Source: Sinomonas cyclohexanicum
GTDB taxonomy: Bacteria; Actinomycetota; Actinomycetes; Actinomycetales; Micrococcaceae
Reading direction: 5' to 3'
DNA length: 64,000 bases
Assembly (NCBI RefSeq): GCF_020886775.1
Contig: NZ_AP024525.1
Coordinates: 3,720,001 to 3,784,000, forward strand
The stretch's first letter is position 1, and every line of letters begins with the position of its first letter. Below are positions 6,625-14,216 of the stretch, piece after piece. The notes under the pieces are model-generated. The model had not been told where the DNA came from and searched no databases. It worked only from the letters and a program-made list of their open reading frames with translations. Both the position numbers and the translations under genes were made by a program.

Positions 6625-9351
6625 CTAGCTCCTGGCCACGAGGGTGTCCCGCGCCCGGGCATAGGCCTCGGTCAGCCAGTAGAACCCGTGGTCCGCCACA
6701 CACGCGAGGTAGACGCCCGGCGAGATCTCTTCGGCGTACCGGTCGAGGCCGAGTTCTTCGTCCTCCTCCCCATAGGAGTTGAGCGGGAAGCCGAGGTAGT
6801 CGGTCCGCCGCCAGAGGCTCAACCACGCGCGCCGCCCGGTCGCGTTGGGCTGGTCGCCGAGCAGGCCGAGGAGGCTTCGCGCTGGGACGAGACGCTGGCC
6901 CGCGGCCGAGTCTGCGAGGACCTGCCTCCCCCAAGGGTCGGCCGCGAAAAGCGCCGGCATGCGGAGCGCGCGGACCCCGAGCACGTGTGGCCCCAGCAGT
7001 TCAGGGAACCCGCGGCCGAAGTAGGACCGCAGCTGGACCCCGTAGGTGAGCAGTTGGATCCTCCGCTCCACGTCCCCGTCGTAGCCGCGGCTGTGGAGAT
7101 CGAACAGCGAGGACACCGCAAGGACCGCGCCAAGGCTGTGCGCCGAGAGGATGACCCGGTGCTCCCGCCCGCGGCTGAGCCATTCGATGACCCGGTCTCC
7201 GATCTCGGGGACGGTCCGCTCGCTGTAGCACGCGGGTCCGAAGGGATGAGCGGCACGGGGCATCCAGCACATGAGGTCCCACAGCACGGGTATGGGCCGG
7301 CCGGAGGAGGTGGTCGCGCCCCGAATGGCCTCCGCGAGGACGCCGACTATCCCCACGAAGACGCCCGCCCCCGAGATGCTATCGGCGAGGAATTCGGCCG
7401 TGTGGCCCAGCCACGCCTGACCATTTCCTCCGCTGGCGTTGCGGGTCGCCGCCGCGAGCAGGGCAAGCGTGATCGCTGCCCACGTCGCGATCGCCGCGAT
7501 GCCGAGGATCGGCTCACTCCTGTGGGCGATTGCCATCTTCCGGCGCGCCCTCAGAATGTCGGCCTCCATCCATGCCTCTCTCGGGATCACGGCGGGGAAG
7601 GGGATGCTGCCGGAGCCGGAAAGGCTCGTCGCCAGAATGCCCAGGAGCAGAAGGGTCGCGCCGATCACGAACGCGAACTGGACGCCGCCCACCGCGCCGA
7701 AGGCCGGAGGAGGAGTGGGCGGTCCGAGGAGGGATCCGCCACGGCAGATCTGCGCGGCCGCGATCGGCAGCGCCGTCGCGAGGAACGCGCCCCCGAACAA
7801 GGAGAGGAACAGCCACACGCCGGGGCCCGCCCCGGCCCAGCTCTGCTGCCCGTAATCGCCGCTCCGCCTGGCCGGCACGATGATCGCGAGCGCTACAACG
7901 GCACCGATCGGGAACAGCAGCGCCACGTATTCCCCGGCCCCCTGGCCAACCGCGGCCCAGTAGAGCAGCCCCAGTGTCGAGGTCAGGATGAGCGGGAAGG
8001 TGACCCATGCTGGGACCCACGACCTCGTCAGACAGGCGACGAGTGCCAGGATCGTCATGAGTCCGAGCACCACCAGGGCGGTCGTTGACGTTCCCGCGAA
8101 GGATGTCCGCTGCGTCCCGCCGTCGCCCTGCGTGGCGACGAAGACCAATGCGAGCCCGAATCCGGCCGCGCACACCCCCAGATAGACCACCGCCGCCGGC
8201 CGCTGCCAGGCCCGAAGACCCTGATGGATGCCTTCGGGACTGTCACGGTCCGCCCCGGGCGCCGCGGGCCGCGGGAAGCGCAGCTCCGCGGACCACACGA
8301 CCACGAGCACGGTGCCGAGCAGGAGCAGGAGCGCTCCCGCCACGAGCACGACCGCGAACTGGAGCCCCGACTCTGGCAGCTTGCCGATCACACTGGAATA
8401 GCACGGCGCGCTGAACCAGCCCGACGTCGTCCTGCACTCCTGCGGCACGCTGTCCGCGAGCGCATCGCTGCACAGAAGCACCACCAGGAGCGCCAGGCTC
8501 GCGCCCACGTGCACCAGCCCGGTCGCCGAGGTCACGAAGGTGCGGTCCCAGAAGCGGGGTGCGGCCAGGACGGGCAGGTCATCACGAGCAGCGGGCGACG
8601 GCGCTCCCTCACCTGCCGCCGCGACGTCGGCCGCCTTGTGCAGCACCACCTTGCGGTACTTGGAGTTGCCGCGCACGGAAATGAGGAGCAGGGCGATGAC
8701 TGCCAGCAGCGGAATGGTGCTCATGGCGGCGAGCCGCTGGCCTCGGTTCCATTCAGCGAGGAAGGCCAAGGGGCCGGGAGCGCTGATCAGGCCGCCGATG
8801 CCGGGGCAGACCTTGCCGCCAGTCGAGACCGCCGGGAAGCACTGCACCGCGAACAGGTCCATGGAGGCGGTCGCGAACGAGGTCGTGTAGAGCAGCGTCA
8901 TGAGCAGGGCGAACAGTCGGACGCTTCCGGCTCCCGGGCCCGCCCTGAGCTGGCCGTCCTGGCCGTCCTCCCCCGCCACGTCGACCGGCTCGCCACCGGC
9001 CGCCCCCCGGCGATGCCGCACGGGCCTCGACCAGTACGCGGCATTGATCAGCCCGAAGGGAACAAGCAGGAGCCAACCGACATTGACGACCGCGCGCCCC
9101 AGCTTCCCCAAGAAGCCGGAATTGACGGTCGTCTGATCGAGATTCCCCCAGCTGTACGCCTCAACGGCAATTCGACGGTCTCCGCCATTCCGCGGACTGC
9201 GCTCGTAGAAGCCAGCGAGGCTGTCGCACTGCGCGATCCCGTTGATCTCAACGGGTTTCACGGCATCGGGCGCGCAGTGGAGCATGACGCTCGGTGGCGT
9301 ATTCAGCACACCGTGGATTCTCAGTTCGAGGATCGTGGGTTCTTCGGACAT
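6625..9351 (-). CDS. Polytopic membrane protein with a split alpha/beta-hydrolase domain
   Basis: This 908-residue protein is of unknown function. The N-terminus has a strand plus HG motif (LELRIHGVLNTPP), as in the oxyanion-hole strand of lipases. A long region (about residues 90-680) then holds roughly ten hydrophobic segments, for example around VGWLLLVPFGLINAAYW and LLLLGTVLVVVW. A nucleophile elbow, VILSAHSLGAVLA, follows with Ser at about 739, and a late His lies in CVADHGFYWL. The simplest reading is an alpha/beta hydrolase with a membrane domain inserted between the HG motif and the nucleophile. The ATG at 9351 is preferred over a GTG at 9360 because AGGAG lies 8 nt upstream of the ATG and almost touches the GTG. 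The substrate is unknown; a lipid is a reasonable guess. Confidence 0.65.
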   Translation of the reverse strand: MSEEPTILELRIHGVLNTPPSVMLHCAPDAVKPVEINGIAQCDSLAGFYERSPRNGGDRRIAVEAYSWGNLDQTTVNSGFLGKLGRAVVNVGWLLLVPFGLINAAYWSRPVRHRRGAAGGEPVDVAGEDGQDGQLRAGPGAGSVRLFALLMTLLYTTSFATASMDLFAVQCFPAVSTGGKVCPGIGGLISAPGPLAFLAEWNRGQRLAAMSTIPLLAVIALLLISVRGNSKYRKVVLHKAADVAAAGEGAPSPAARDDLPVLAAPRFWDRTFVTSATGLVHVGASLALLVVLLCSDALADSVPQECRTTSGWFSAPCYSSVIGKLPESGLQFAVVLVAGALLLLLGTVLVVVWSAELRFPRPAAPGADRDSPEGIHQGLRAWQRPAAVVYLGVCAAGFGLALVFVATQGDGGTQRTSFAGTSTTALVVLGLMTILALVACLTRSWVPAWVTFPLILTSTLGLLYWAAVGQGAGEYVALLFPIGAVVALAIIVPARRSGDYGQQSWAGAGPGVWLFLSLFGGAFLATALPIAAAQICRGGSLLGPPTPPPAFGAVGGVQFAFVIGATLLLLGILATSLSGSGSIPFPAVIPREAWMEADILRARRKMAIAHRSEPILGIAAIATWAAITLALLAAATRNASGGNGQAWLGHTAEFLADSISGAGVFVGIVGVLAEAIRGATTSSGRPIPVLWDLMCWMPRAAHPFGPACYSERTVPEIGDRVIEWLSRGREHRVILSAHSLGAVLAVSSLFDLHSRGYDGDVERRIQLLTYGVQLRSYFGRGFPELLGPHVLGVRALRMPALFAADPWGRQVLADSAAGQRLVPARSLLGLLGDQPNATGRRAWLSLWRRTDYLGFPLNSYGEEDEELGLDRYAEEISPGVYLACVADHGFYWLTEAYARARDTLVARS

Positions 9352-9452
9352 GGGGCGCACTCCTCAACCCCAGCCTGGCTACACAGAAATTCTACCGAGG
9401 CCGTCATTAGCATGTCTACGCAGTAAAGTCTGCATCATTCAAGAATTCTGTA

Positions 9453-10244
9453 TCACAGATCCTCACCCTGCCCGGGCTTGGACAGGGTGAGGACTTCGGC
9501 CCCGTCCTCGGTGATGGCGATGGTGTGTTCGGTGTGCGCCGTGCGGCAGCCCGTGGCGCTTCGGAGCGTCCATCCGTCGGCGTCGGTGACCAGCTGGGCG
9601 GTGTCCTCCATGACCCAGGGCTCGAGCGCGAGGAGCATCCCGGGGCGCAGCGTGTATCCGCGGCCGGGCGTGCCGGTGTTGGGGACGTGCGGGTCCTGGT
9701 GCATCGTCGACCCGATGCCGTGCCCACCGAACTGGGTGTTGACGGGGTACCCCGCCTCGGTGAGGACCGCGCCGATCGCGTGGGAGATGTCGCCGATGCG
9801 GGCGCCGGGCCGAGCGGCGGCGATCCCGGCGGCCAGAGCGCGTTCGGTGGCACTGATCATGGCGACGCTCTCCGCGGGCTCCGCCCCGCCCACGATGAAG
9901 CTGATGGCGGCGTCCGCGGCGATCCCGCCTTGGGAGATGGCCAGGTCGAGCGTGAGCAGGTCTCCGTCGGCCAGAGTGTAGTCGTGGGGCATTCCGTGGA
10001 GTACGGCGTCGTTAACGGCGGTGCAGATGTAGTGGCCGAACGGGCCGCGGCCGAAGGACGGCTCGTAGTCGACGTAGCAGGACTGCGCCCCCGCCTCAGC
10101 GATCATGCCCTTGGTCCAGCGATCGATGTCCAGGAGGTTGGTGCCCGGCACGGTGCGGCCCTTGAGTGCTTGGAGGATGCGGGCCACCAGGGCACCGGTC
10201 ACTCGCGCCCGACCGAGCTCGGCGGGGCTCAGGATCTCGATCAT
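9453..10244 (-). CDS. map: Type I methionine aminopeptidase
   Basis: This 263-residue enzyme removes N-terminal Met from nascent proteins. The five metal ligands of the pita-bread fold are recognisable: Asp in LTLDLA, Asp in AADAAIS, His in GGHGIG, Glu in LALEPWV and Glu in AHTEHTI. The ATG at 10244 is preceded by AGAGGTG, so upstream in-frame residues are not counted. A 10-bp perfect inverted repeat (CCTCACCCTG at 9461-9470 and its complement at 9483-9492) lies in the last codons and may fold in the mRNA 3' end. It is divergent from a small HTH gene, an arrangement that suggests local control. It is likely an additional copy, because the housekeeping map usually sits in the ribosomal-protein region. 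Confidence 0.92.
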   Translation of the reverse strand: MIEILSPAELGRARVTGALVARILQALKGRTVPGTNLLDIDRWTKGMIAEAGAQSCYVDYEPSFGRGPFGHYICTAVNDAVLHGMPHDYTLADGDLLTLDLAISQGGIAADAAISFIVGGAEPAESVAMISATERALAAGIAAARPGARIGDISHAIGAVLTEAGYPVNTQFGGHGIGSTMHQDPHVPNTGTPGRGYTLRPGMLLALEPWVMEDTAQLVTDADGWTLRSATGCRTAHTEHTIAITEDGAEVLTLSKPGQGEDL

Positions 10245-10272
10245 TCGGCACCTCTTACGCAGATCCAATAAC

Positions 10273-10294
10273 TATCCCGGCCATATTATCCCGG
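10273..10294. promoter_or_regulatory. Paired TATCCCGG repeats between map and the HTH gene
   Basis: Two direct copies of TATCCCGG (10273-10280 and 10287-10294) are spaced by 14 bp in the 66-bp gap between the divergent genes. They overlap the region where both promoters must lie. They are candidate binding sites for the adjacent HTH protein; this is inference from position only. Confidence 0.35.
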
Positions 10295-10310
10295 TACTAG
10301 AATCGGTGGC

Positions 10311-10613
10311 ATGGTCAGGTTGCCCCTCACTCCGGCAGACGTCGAGCGCGGACAGCGCCTCGGCGCCCTCCTGCGCAGCGCCCGGGGGGAGCGCTCGATG
10401 CTCGAGACCGCTCTGGACGCGCGCGTCTCGCCGGAGACCCTCCGGAAGATCGAGACGGGCCGCGTGGCCACCCCTGCGTTCCAGACCATCGCCGCGATCG
10501 CCGAGGTCCTCGGCCTGTCCCTCGATGAGGTGTGGACCGAGATGAGCCGGCCCGAACAGGCCGCCGAGCCGGCAGCGCCCGGGCCCGCCGCGCGCGGGCG
10601 TCTGGCCTCGTAG
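10311..10613 (+). CDS. XRE-family helix-turn-helix regulator
   Basis: This is a 100-residue protein with a Cro/CI-type HTH over residues about 14-75 (LGALLRSARGERSMLETAL, then SPETLRKIETGRVATPAF), followed by a short Ala/Pro tail. There is no Shine-Dalgarno sequence, and the ATG follows TACTAGAAT, so translation may be leaderless. It is divergent from the methionine aminopeptidase gene, and the repeats in the shared 66-bp gap suggest that it controls itself and map. I cannot assign an inducer. Confidence 0.8.
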   Translation: MVRLPLTPADVERGQRLGALLRSARGERSMLETALDARVSPETLRKIETGRVATPAFQTIAAIAEVLGLSLDEVWTEMSRPEQAAEPAAPGPAARGRLAS

Positions 10614-10654
10614 CCCCCTCGACGCCGCGCGCGGGTCCGTGCGAGGGTAGCCGC

Positions 10655-13354
10655 ATGGCAGCTCAGCGCGAGACCGTCGAGATCGAGGGCCGCAGGATCA
10701 GCCTGTCCAACCTCGACAAGGTCATGTACCCGGAGTCAGGGACCACCAAGGGCGAGGTCATCGAGTACTACCGGAGCGTCGCCGGCGTGATGGTCCCCGC
10801 GGTCCGCGACCGTCCGACGACCCGCAAGCGCTGGGTCCACGGCGTCGGCACCGCGGAGGAGCCCGGGGAGGTCTTCTTCCAGAAGAACCTGGACGCGAGG
10901 TCGACCCCCGAGTGGGTCCAGCGCGTCACGCTCCACCACCGCCACTCCACCAATACGTACCCGCTGGTCAACGACACGCCGACCTTGGTCTGGCTCGCCC
11001 AGATCGCGGCCCTCGAGATCCACGTGCCCCAGTGGCGGGCCGTCGAGACCGACACCATGATCAACCCGGACCGGCTCGTGATCGACCTCGATCCCGGGCC
11101 CGGCGCAGGGCTGCCGGAGTGCGTCGAGGTCGCACAGCTCGTGAAGTCGATCTTCGACGACATGGGCCTCGTCTCCGTGCCGGTCACGTCCGGCTCGAAG
11201 GGCATCCACCTCTACGCCAAGCTCGACGGCTCCCAGGAGTGGGAGGCCGTCTCGGCGGTGGCACGCGAGCTCGCGAAGTCCCTCGAGGCGGACCACCCGG
11301 ACCTCGTCGTCGCCGACCAGAAGAAGACCCTCCGCGAGGGCCGCGTCCTCGTGGACTGGAGCCAGAACAGCGGGCAGAAGACCACCATCGCCCCCTACTC
11401 ACTGCGTGGACGCGTGCATCCGATGGTCGCGGCGCCCCGGACGTGGGAGGAAATCGCCTCGCCCGCTCTGGCACACGTGCGCTACAACGAGATGGCCGCC
11501 CGCCTCGAGAAGTTCGGGGATCTCTTCGCGCCCCTGCACCCACCGCCCCTCAACCCACCCACCCTCCCCCACGCGCACGACGCCGGCCGGTCGTCTCGCC
11601 CGCGCTCCCGCGCCTCCGCAGGGGCCCGCCCGAGCACTCGCGGTGGCTCCCGGGCGTCCGCCGAGGATGACGACGGCGGGGGCCACGCGCCGTCGTCCGC
11701 CGCTGCAGCGGTACCCGCGGGAGGCACAGCGCAGGGCGACCGCCTCACCGTGTACCGGGCCAAGCGCGACCCGACGAAGACCCCCGAGCCCGTGCCGCCG
11801 AACGCGCCGACCCCGGGTGCGGGCACGGCGTTCGTGATCCACGAGCACCACGCGCGGCGGCTGCACTGGGACCTGCGGCTCGAGCACGAGGGCGTGCTGG
11901 CGTCCTTCGCGATCCCCAAGGGCATCCCCGGCACGAGCGGGCGGAACAACCTCGCCGTGCACACCGAGGACCACCCGCTCGAATACCTCACGTTCTCAGG
12001 GTCCATCCCGGCCGGCGAGTACGGCGCGGGCGAGATGTCCGTGTGGGACACCGGCACGTACGAGGCGGAGAAGTGGCGCGAGGACGAGATCGTCGTGGTG
12101 CTGCACGGGCGGCCCGGCGGCGGGCTCGAGTCCATCGCGACGGGACTGGCGGGGGCGGGCGAGGAGGTGCGGCTCGCGCTCATCCGGACGGATTCCGGCG
12201 GCGGGAAAGGTACCGGCGGGGGCGGGAAGGAGAACTGGCTCGCCCACCTCATGAAGGACCAGACAAAGGGGCACTGGAGCCGGGGGGCGAAAGGGTCAGG
12301 CGCCCACGACGCCGAGATCGGGGCCCCTGACGCCGAGATCGGGTCCCCTGACGCCGAGATCGGGGCCCCTGACGCCGAGATCGGGGCCACCCGCGCCGGC
12401 CCGGCGCCGGAGCCCATGCTCGCCCAGCAGGGAACACCCGGGCTCGTGCGCGGGGACGAGTGGGGGCTCGAGATGAAGTGGGACGGCATCCGCGCGATCG
12501 TGGATGCCCGGGCCGAGCCGCTGCGCCTCATGAGCCGCAAGGGGATCGACCAGGCGGCCACGTACCCGGAGCTCGCCGGCCTCATGGAGCTGGGCCCGGC
12601 GGTGCTCGACGGAGAGATCGTCGCCTTCGATTCCCGCGGCCGCCCCGACTTCGGGCTGCTCCAGCAGCGCATGAATCTGGGCCGGCCCGCCGACGTCGAG
12701 CGAGCCCGCCGCGACGTGCCCGTGCAGATCGTGCTGTTCGACCTCCTCGAGTACGAGGGCCGCGACCTCACGCGCCTGCCGTTCCGCGATCGCCGCGCCG
12801 CGCTCGAGCTGCTCGCCGAGGGAGGGCTCCCGGCCAACGCCCAGCTCTCCCCCATGTTCCACGACGACCCCGAGCACGTCCTCGCCGCCTCCGCCGAGCA
12901 CGGACTCGAGGGGATCGTGGCCAAGCGCCTCGGGGCCCGCTACGAGCCGGGCCGCCGCTCGGGCGCGTGGGTGAAGATCAAGAATGAGCGGGTGCAGGAG
13001 GTGGTGGTGGCCGGCTGGCGGGAGGGCAACGGGAGTCGGTCGGCGACCCTCGGCTCCCTGCTCGTGGGGATCCCGGACGACGCCGGCCGGCTCGCCTACG
13101 CGGGGCGCGTCGGCTCGGGCTTCACGGAGGCCACGCTCGCCGAGATCGCGGGCCGGCTGCGCGGACTCGAGCGTAAGACCTCGCCCATGGACGGCGTCCC
13201 GGCCGCGGACGCGCGGGATGCGCACTGGGTGACGCCGAAGTTCGTCGCCGAGGTCCGCTATGGCGAGTTCACGGCGGATGGCCGGCTCCGGCACCCGGTC
13301 TGGCGCGGCTGGCGCCCGGACAAGGACCCGCAGGACGTGGCCCTCGGGCCCTGA
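10655..13354 (+). CDS. ligD: Multifunctional NHEJ DNA ligase D (Pol-PE-Lig)
   Basis: This 899-residue enzyme repairs Ku-bound double-strand breaks. The polymerase/primase domain (about 1-300) contains LVIDLDPGPG, with the two catalytic Asp residues, and TSGSKGIHLYA. The 3'-phosphoesterase domain (about 390-540) contains FVIHEHHARRLHWDLRLE, which holds its metal-binding His residues. The ATP-dependent ligase domain (about 585-895) has the nucleotidyl-accepting Lys608 in LEMKWDGIRA. The domain order is the one found in mycobacteria. The ATG at 10655 begins the conserved N-terminus; the frame is open upstream. The linker before the ligase domain carries four tandem DAEIGAP-type repeats encoded by a 21-bp minisatellite (12308-12391), listed separately. 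Confidence 0.95.
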   Translation: MAAQRETVEIEGRRISLSNLDKVMYPESGTTKGEVIEYYRSVAGVMVPAVRDRPTTRKRWVHGVGTAEEPGEVFFQKNLDARSTPEWVQRVTLHHRHSTNTYPLVNDTPTLVWLAQIAALEIHVPQWRAVETDTMINPDRLVIDLDPGPGAGLPECVEVAQLVKSIFDDMGLVSVPVTSGSKGIHLYAKLDGSQEWEAVSAVARELAKSLEADHPDLVVADQKKTLREGRVLVDWSQNSGQKTTIAPYSLRGRVHPMVAAPRTWEEIASPALAHVRYNEMAARLEKFGDLFAPLHPPPLNPPTLPHAHDAGRSSRPRSRASAGARPSTRGGSRASAEDDDGGGHAPSSAAAAVPAGGTAQGDRLTVYRAKRDPTKTPEPVPPNAPTPGAGTAFVIHEHHARRLHWDLRLEHEGVLASFAIPKGIPGTSGRNNLAVHTEDHPLEYLTFSGSIPAGEYGAGEMSVWDTGTYEAEKWREDEIVVVLHGRPGGGLESIATGLAGAGEEVRLALIRTDSGGGKGTGGGGKENWLAHLMKDQTKGHWSRGAKGSGAHDAEIGAPDAEIGSPDAEIGAPDAEIGATRAGPAPEPMLAQQGTPGLVRGDEWGLEMKWDGIRAIVDARAEPLRLMSRKGIDQAATYPELAGLMELGPAVLDGEIVAFDSRGRPDFGLLQQRMNLGRPADVERARRDVPVQIVLFDLLEYEGRDLTRLPFRDRRAALELLAEGGLPANAQLSPMFHDDPEHVLAASAEHGLEGIVAKRLGARYEPGRRSGAWVKIKNERVQEVVVAGWREGNGSRSATLGSLLVGIPDDAGRLAYAGRVGSGFTEATLAEIAGRLRGLERKTSPMDGVPAADARDAHWVTPKFVAEVRYGEFTADGRLRHPVWRGWRPDKDPQDVALGP
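12308..12391 (+). repeat. 21-bp minisatellite, four in-frame copies in ligD
   Basis: Units start at 12308, 12329, 12350 and 12371 and read GACGCCGAGATCGGG plus six more bases, giving DAEIGAP / DAEIGSP / DAEIGAP / DAEIGAT at residues about 552-579, between the phosphoesterase and ligase domains. The same 15-base core is found twice outside genes at 51176-51215, and a close variant (six copies) lies in lutC at 51763-51888. Confidence 0.9.
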
Positions 13355-13394
13355 CCCGGCCCCAGAACGTGGCCTCCAGAAGCTGACTTCCAAA
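13352..13394. repeat. 14-bp-period repeat array after ligD
   Basis: The ligD TGA stop opens the array, which continues with CCCCAGAACGTGGC, CTCCAGAAGCTGAC and a partial TTCCAAAA unit. It ends directly at the operator of the next gene. Confidence 0.6.
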
Positions 13395-13395
13395 A

Positions 13396-13408
13396 ATTGT
13401 TGAACAAT
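13396..13408. promoter_or_regulatory. Operator ATTGTTGAACAAT upstream of pxpA
   Basis: This is a perfect 13-bp odd palindrome (6-bp arms around a central G), 53 bp before the pxpA start. Two further copies of the same word precede the DUF969 gene at 18967 and 18991. This ties the two transcription units to one regulator, most simply the GntR protein encoded at 17895. Confidence 0.75.
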
Positions 13409-13460
13409 CCGCCTCCGATGGTGCATGCTTGAACCACAACCTCTGAGACGGAGATCACTC

Positions 13461-14216
13461 ATGGCAAGCATCGACCTCAACAGCGACGTCGGCGAGTCGT
13501 TCGGCAACTGGAGCTTCGGCGATGACGCCGCGATCTTCGCCAGCGTCTCGAGCGCCAACGTCGCGTGCGGCTTCCACGCCGGCGACCCTCGGCAGATCCG
13601 CCACACGTGCCTCGCGGCGGCGGAGGCCGGCGTCGTGGTCGGGGCACATCCCGGCTACCGCGATCTCGCCGGATTCGGCCGCCGCTTCATGGACGTCCCC
13701 GCCAACGAGCTCACCGACGAAGTCATCTACCAGATCGGCGCACTCCAGGGCCTGGCCCGCGCCTCCGGCACCGACGTCCGCTACGTGAAGCCGCACGGCG
13801 CCCTGTACAACACGATCGTGCACCACGAGGGACAGGCGAGGGCCGTGGCCCGCGCCGTGGCCGAGGTCGCCCCGAACCTGCCGCTTCTCGTCCTGCCGAA
13901 CTCCGAGATCCAGCGCGCCGCAGAGGCCGCGGGCCTGCGAACCGTCTTCGAGGCGTTCGCCGACCGCGCGTACACCCCCGAGGGCACGCTCGTCTCGCGC
14001 CGCGAGACCGGCTCGGTCCTGCATAACCTCGACGAGATCGTCCAGCACGTCCTGCGGATCCTCGACGGCGAGGTCAAGGCGATCGACGGCACGCGCGTCA
14101 CCATCGAGGCGCACAGCATCTGCGTCCACGGCGACACCCCGGGCGCCGTGGAGATGGCCGCGAAGATCCGCGAGGCCGTCACGGCCGCCGGCGTCGAGAT
14201 CGCGAGCTTCGCGTGA
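13461..14216 (+). CDS. pxpA: 5-oxoprolinase subunit PxpA (LamB/YcsF family)
   Basis: This 251-residue subunit of the prokaryotic ATP-dependent 5-oxoprolinase PxpABC opens pyroglutamate to glutamate in the cytosol. The N-terminal signature [11 protein letters not shown] is followed by [31 protein letters not shown] and [10 protein letters not shown], all hallmarks of the family. The ATG at 13461 starts right before the conserved block. The next gene overlaps by four bases (GTGA). It is first in the operon pxpA-pxpBC-accCB, downstream of an ATTGTTGAACAAT operator. An alternative name in older annotation is lactam utilization protein LamB. Confidence 0.95.
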   Translation: MASIDLNSDVGESFGNWSFGDDAAIFASVSSANVACGFHAGDPRQIRHTCLAAAEAGVVVGAHPGYRDLAGFGRRFMDVPANELTDEVIYQIGALQGLARASGTDVRYVKPHGALYNTIVHHEGQARAVARAVAEVAPNLPLLVLPNSEIQRAAEAAGLRTVFEAFADRAYTPEGTLVSRRETGSVLHNLDEIVQHVLRILDGEVKAIDGTRVTIEAHSICVHGDTPGAVEMAAKIREAVTAAGVEIASFA

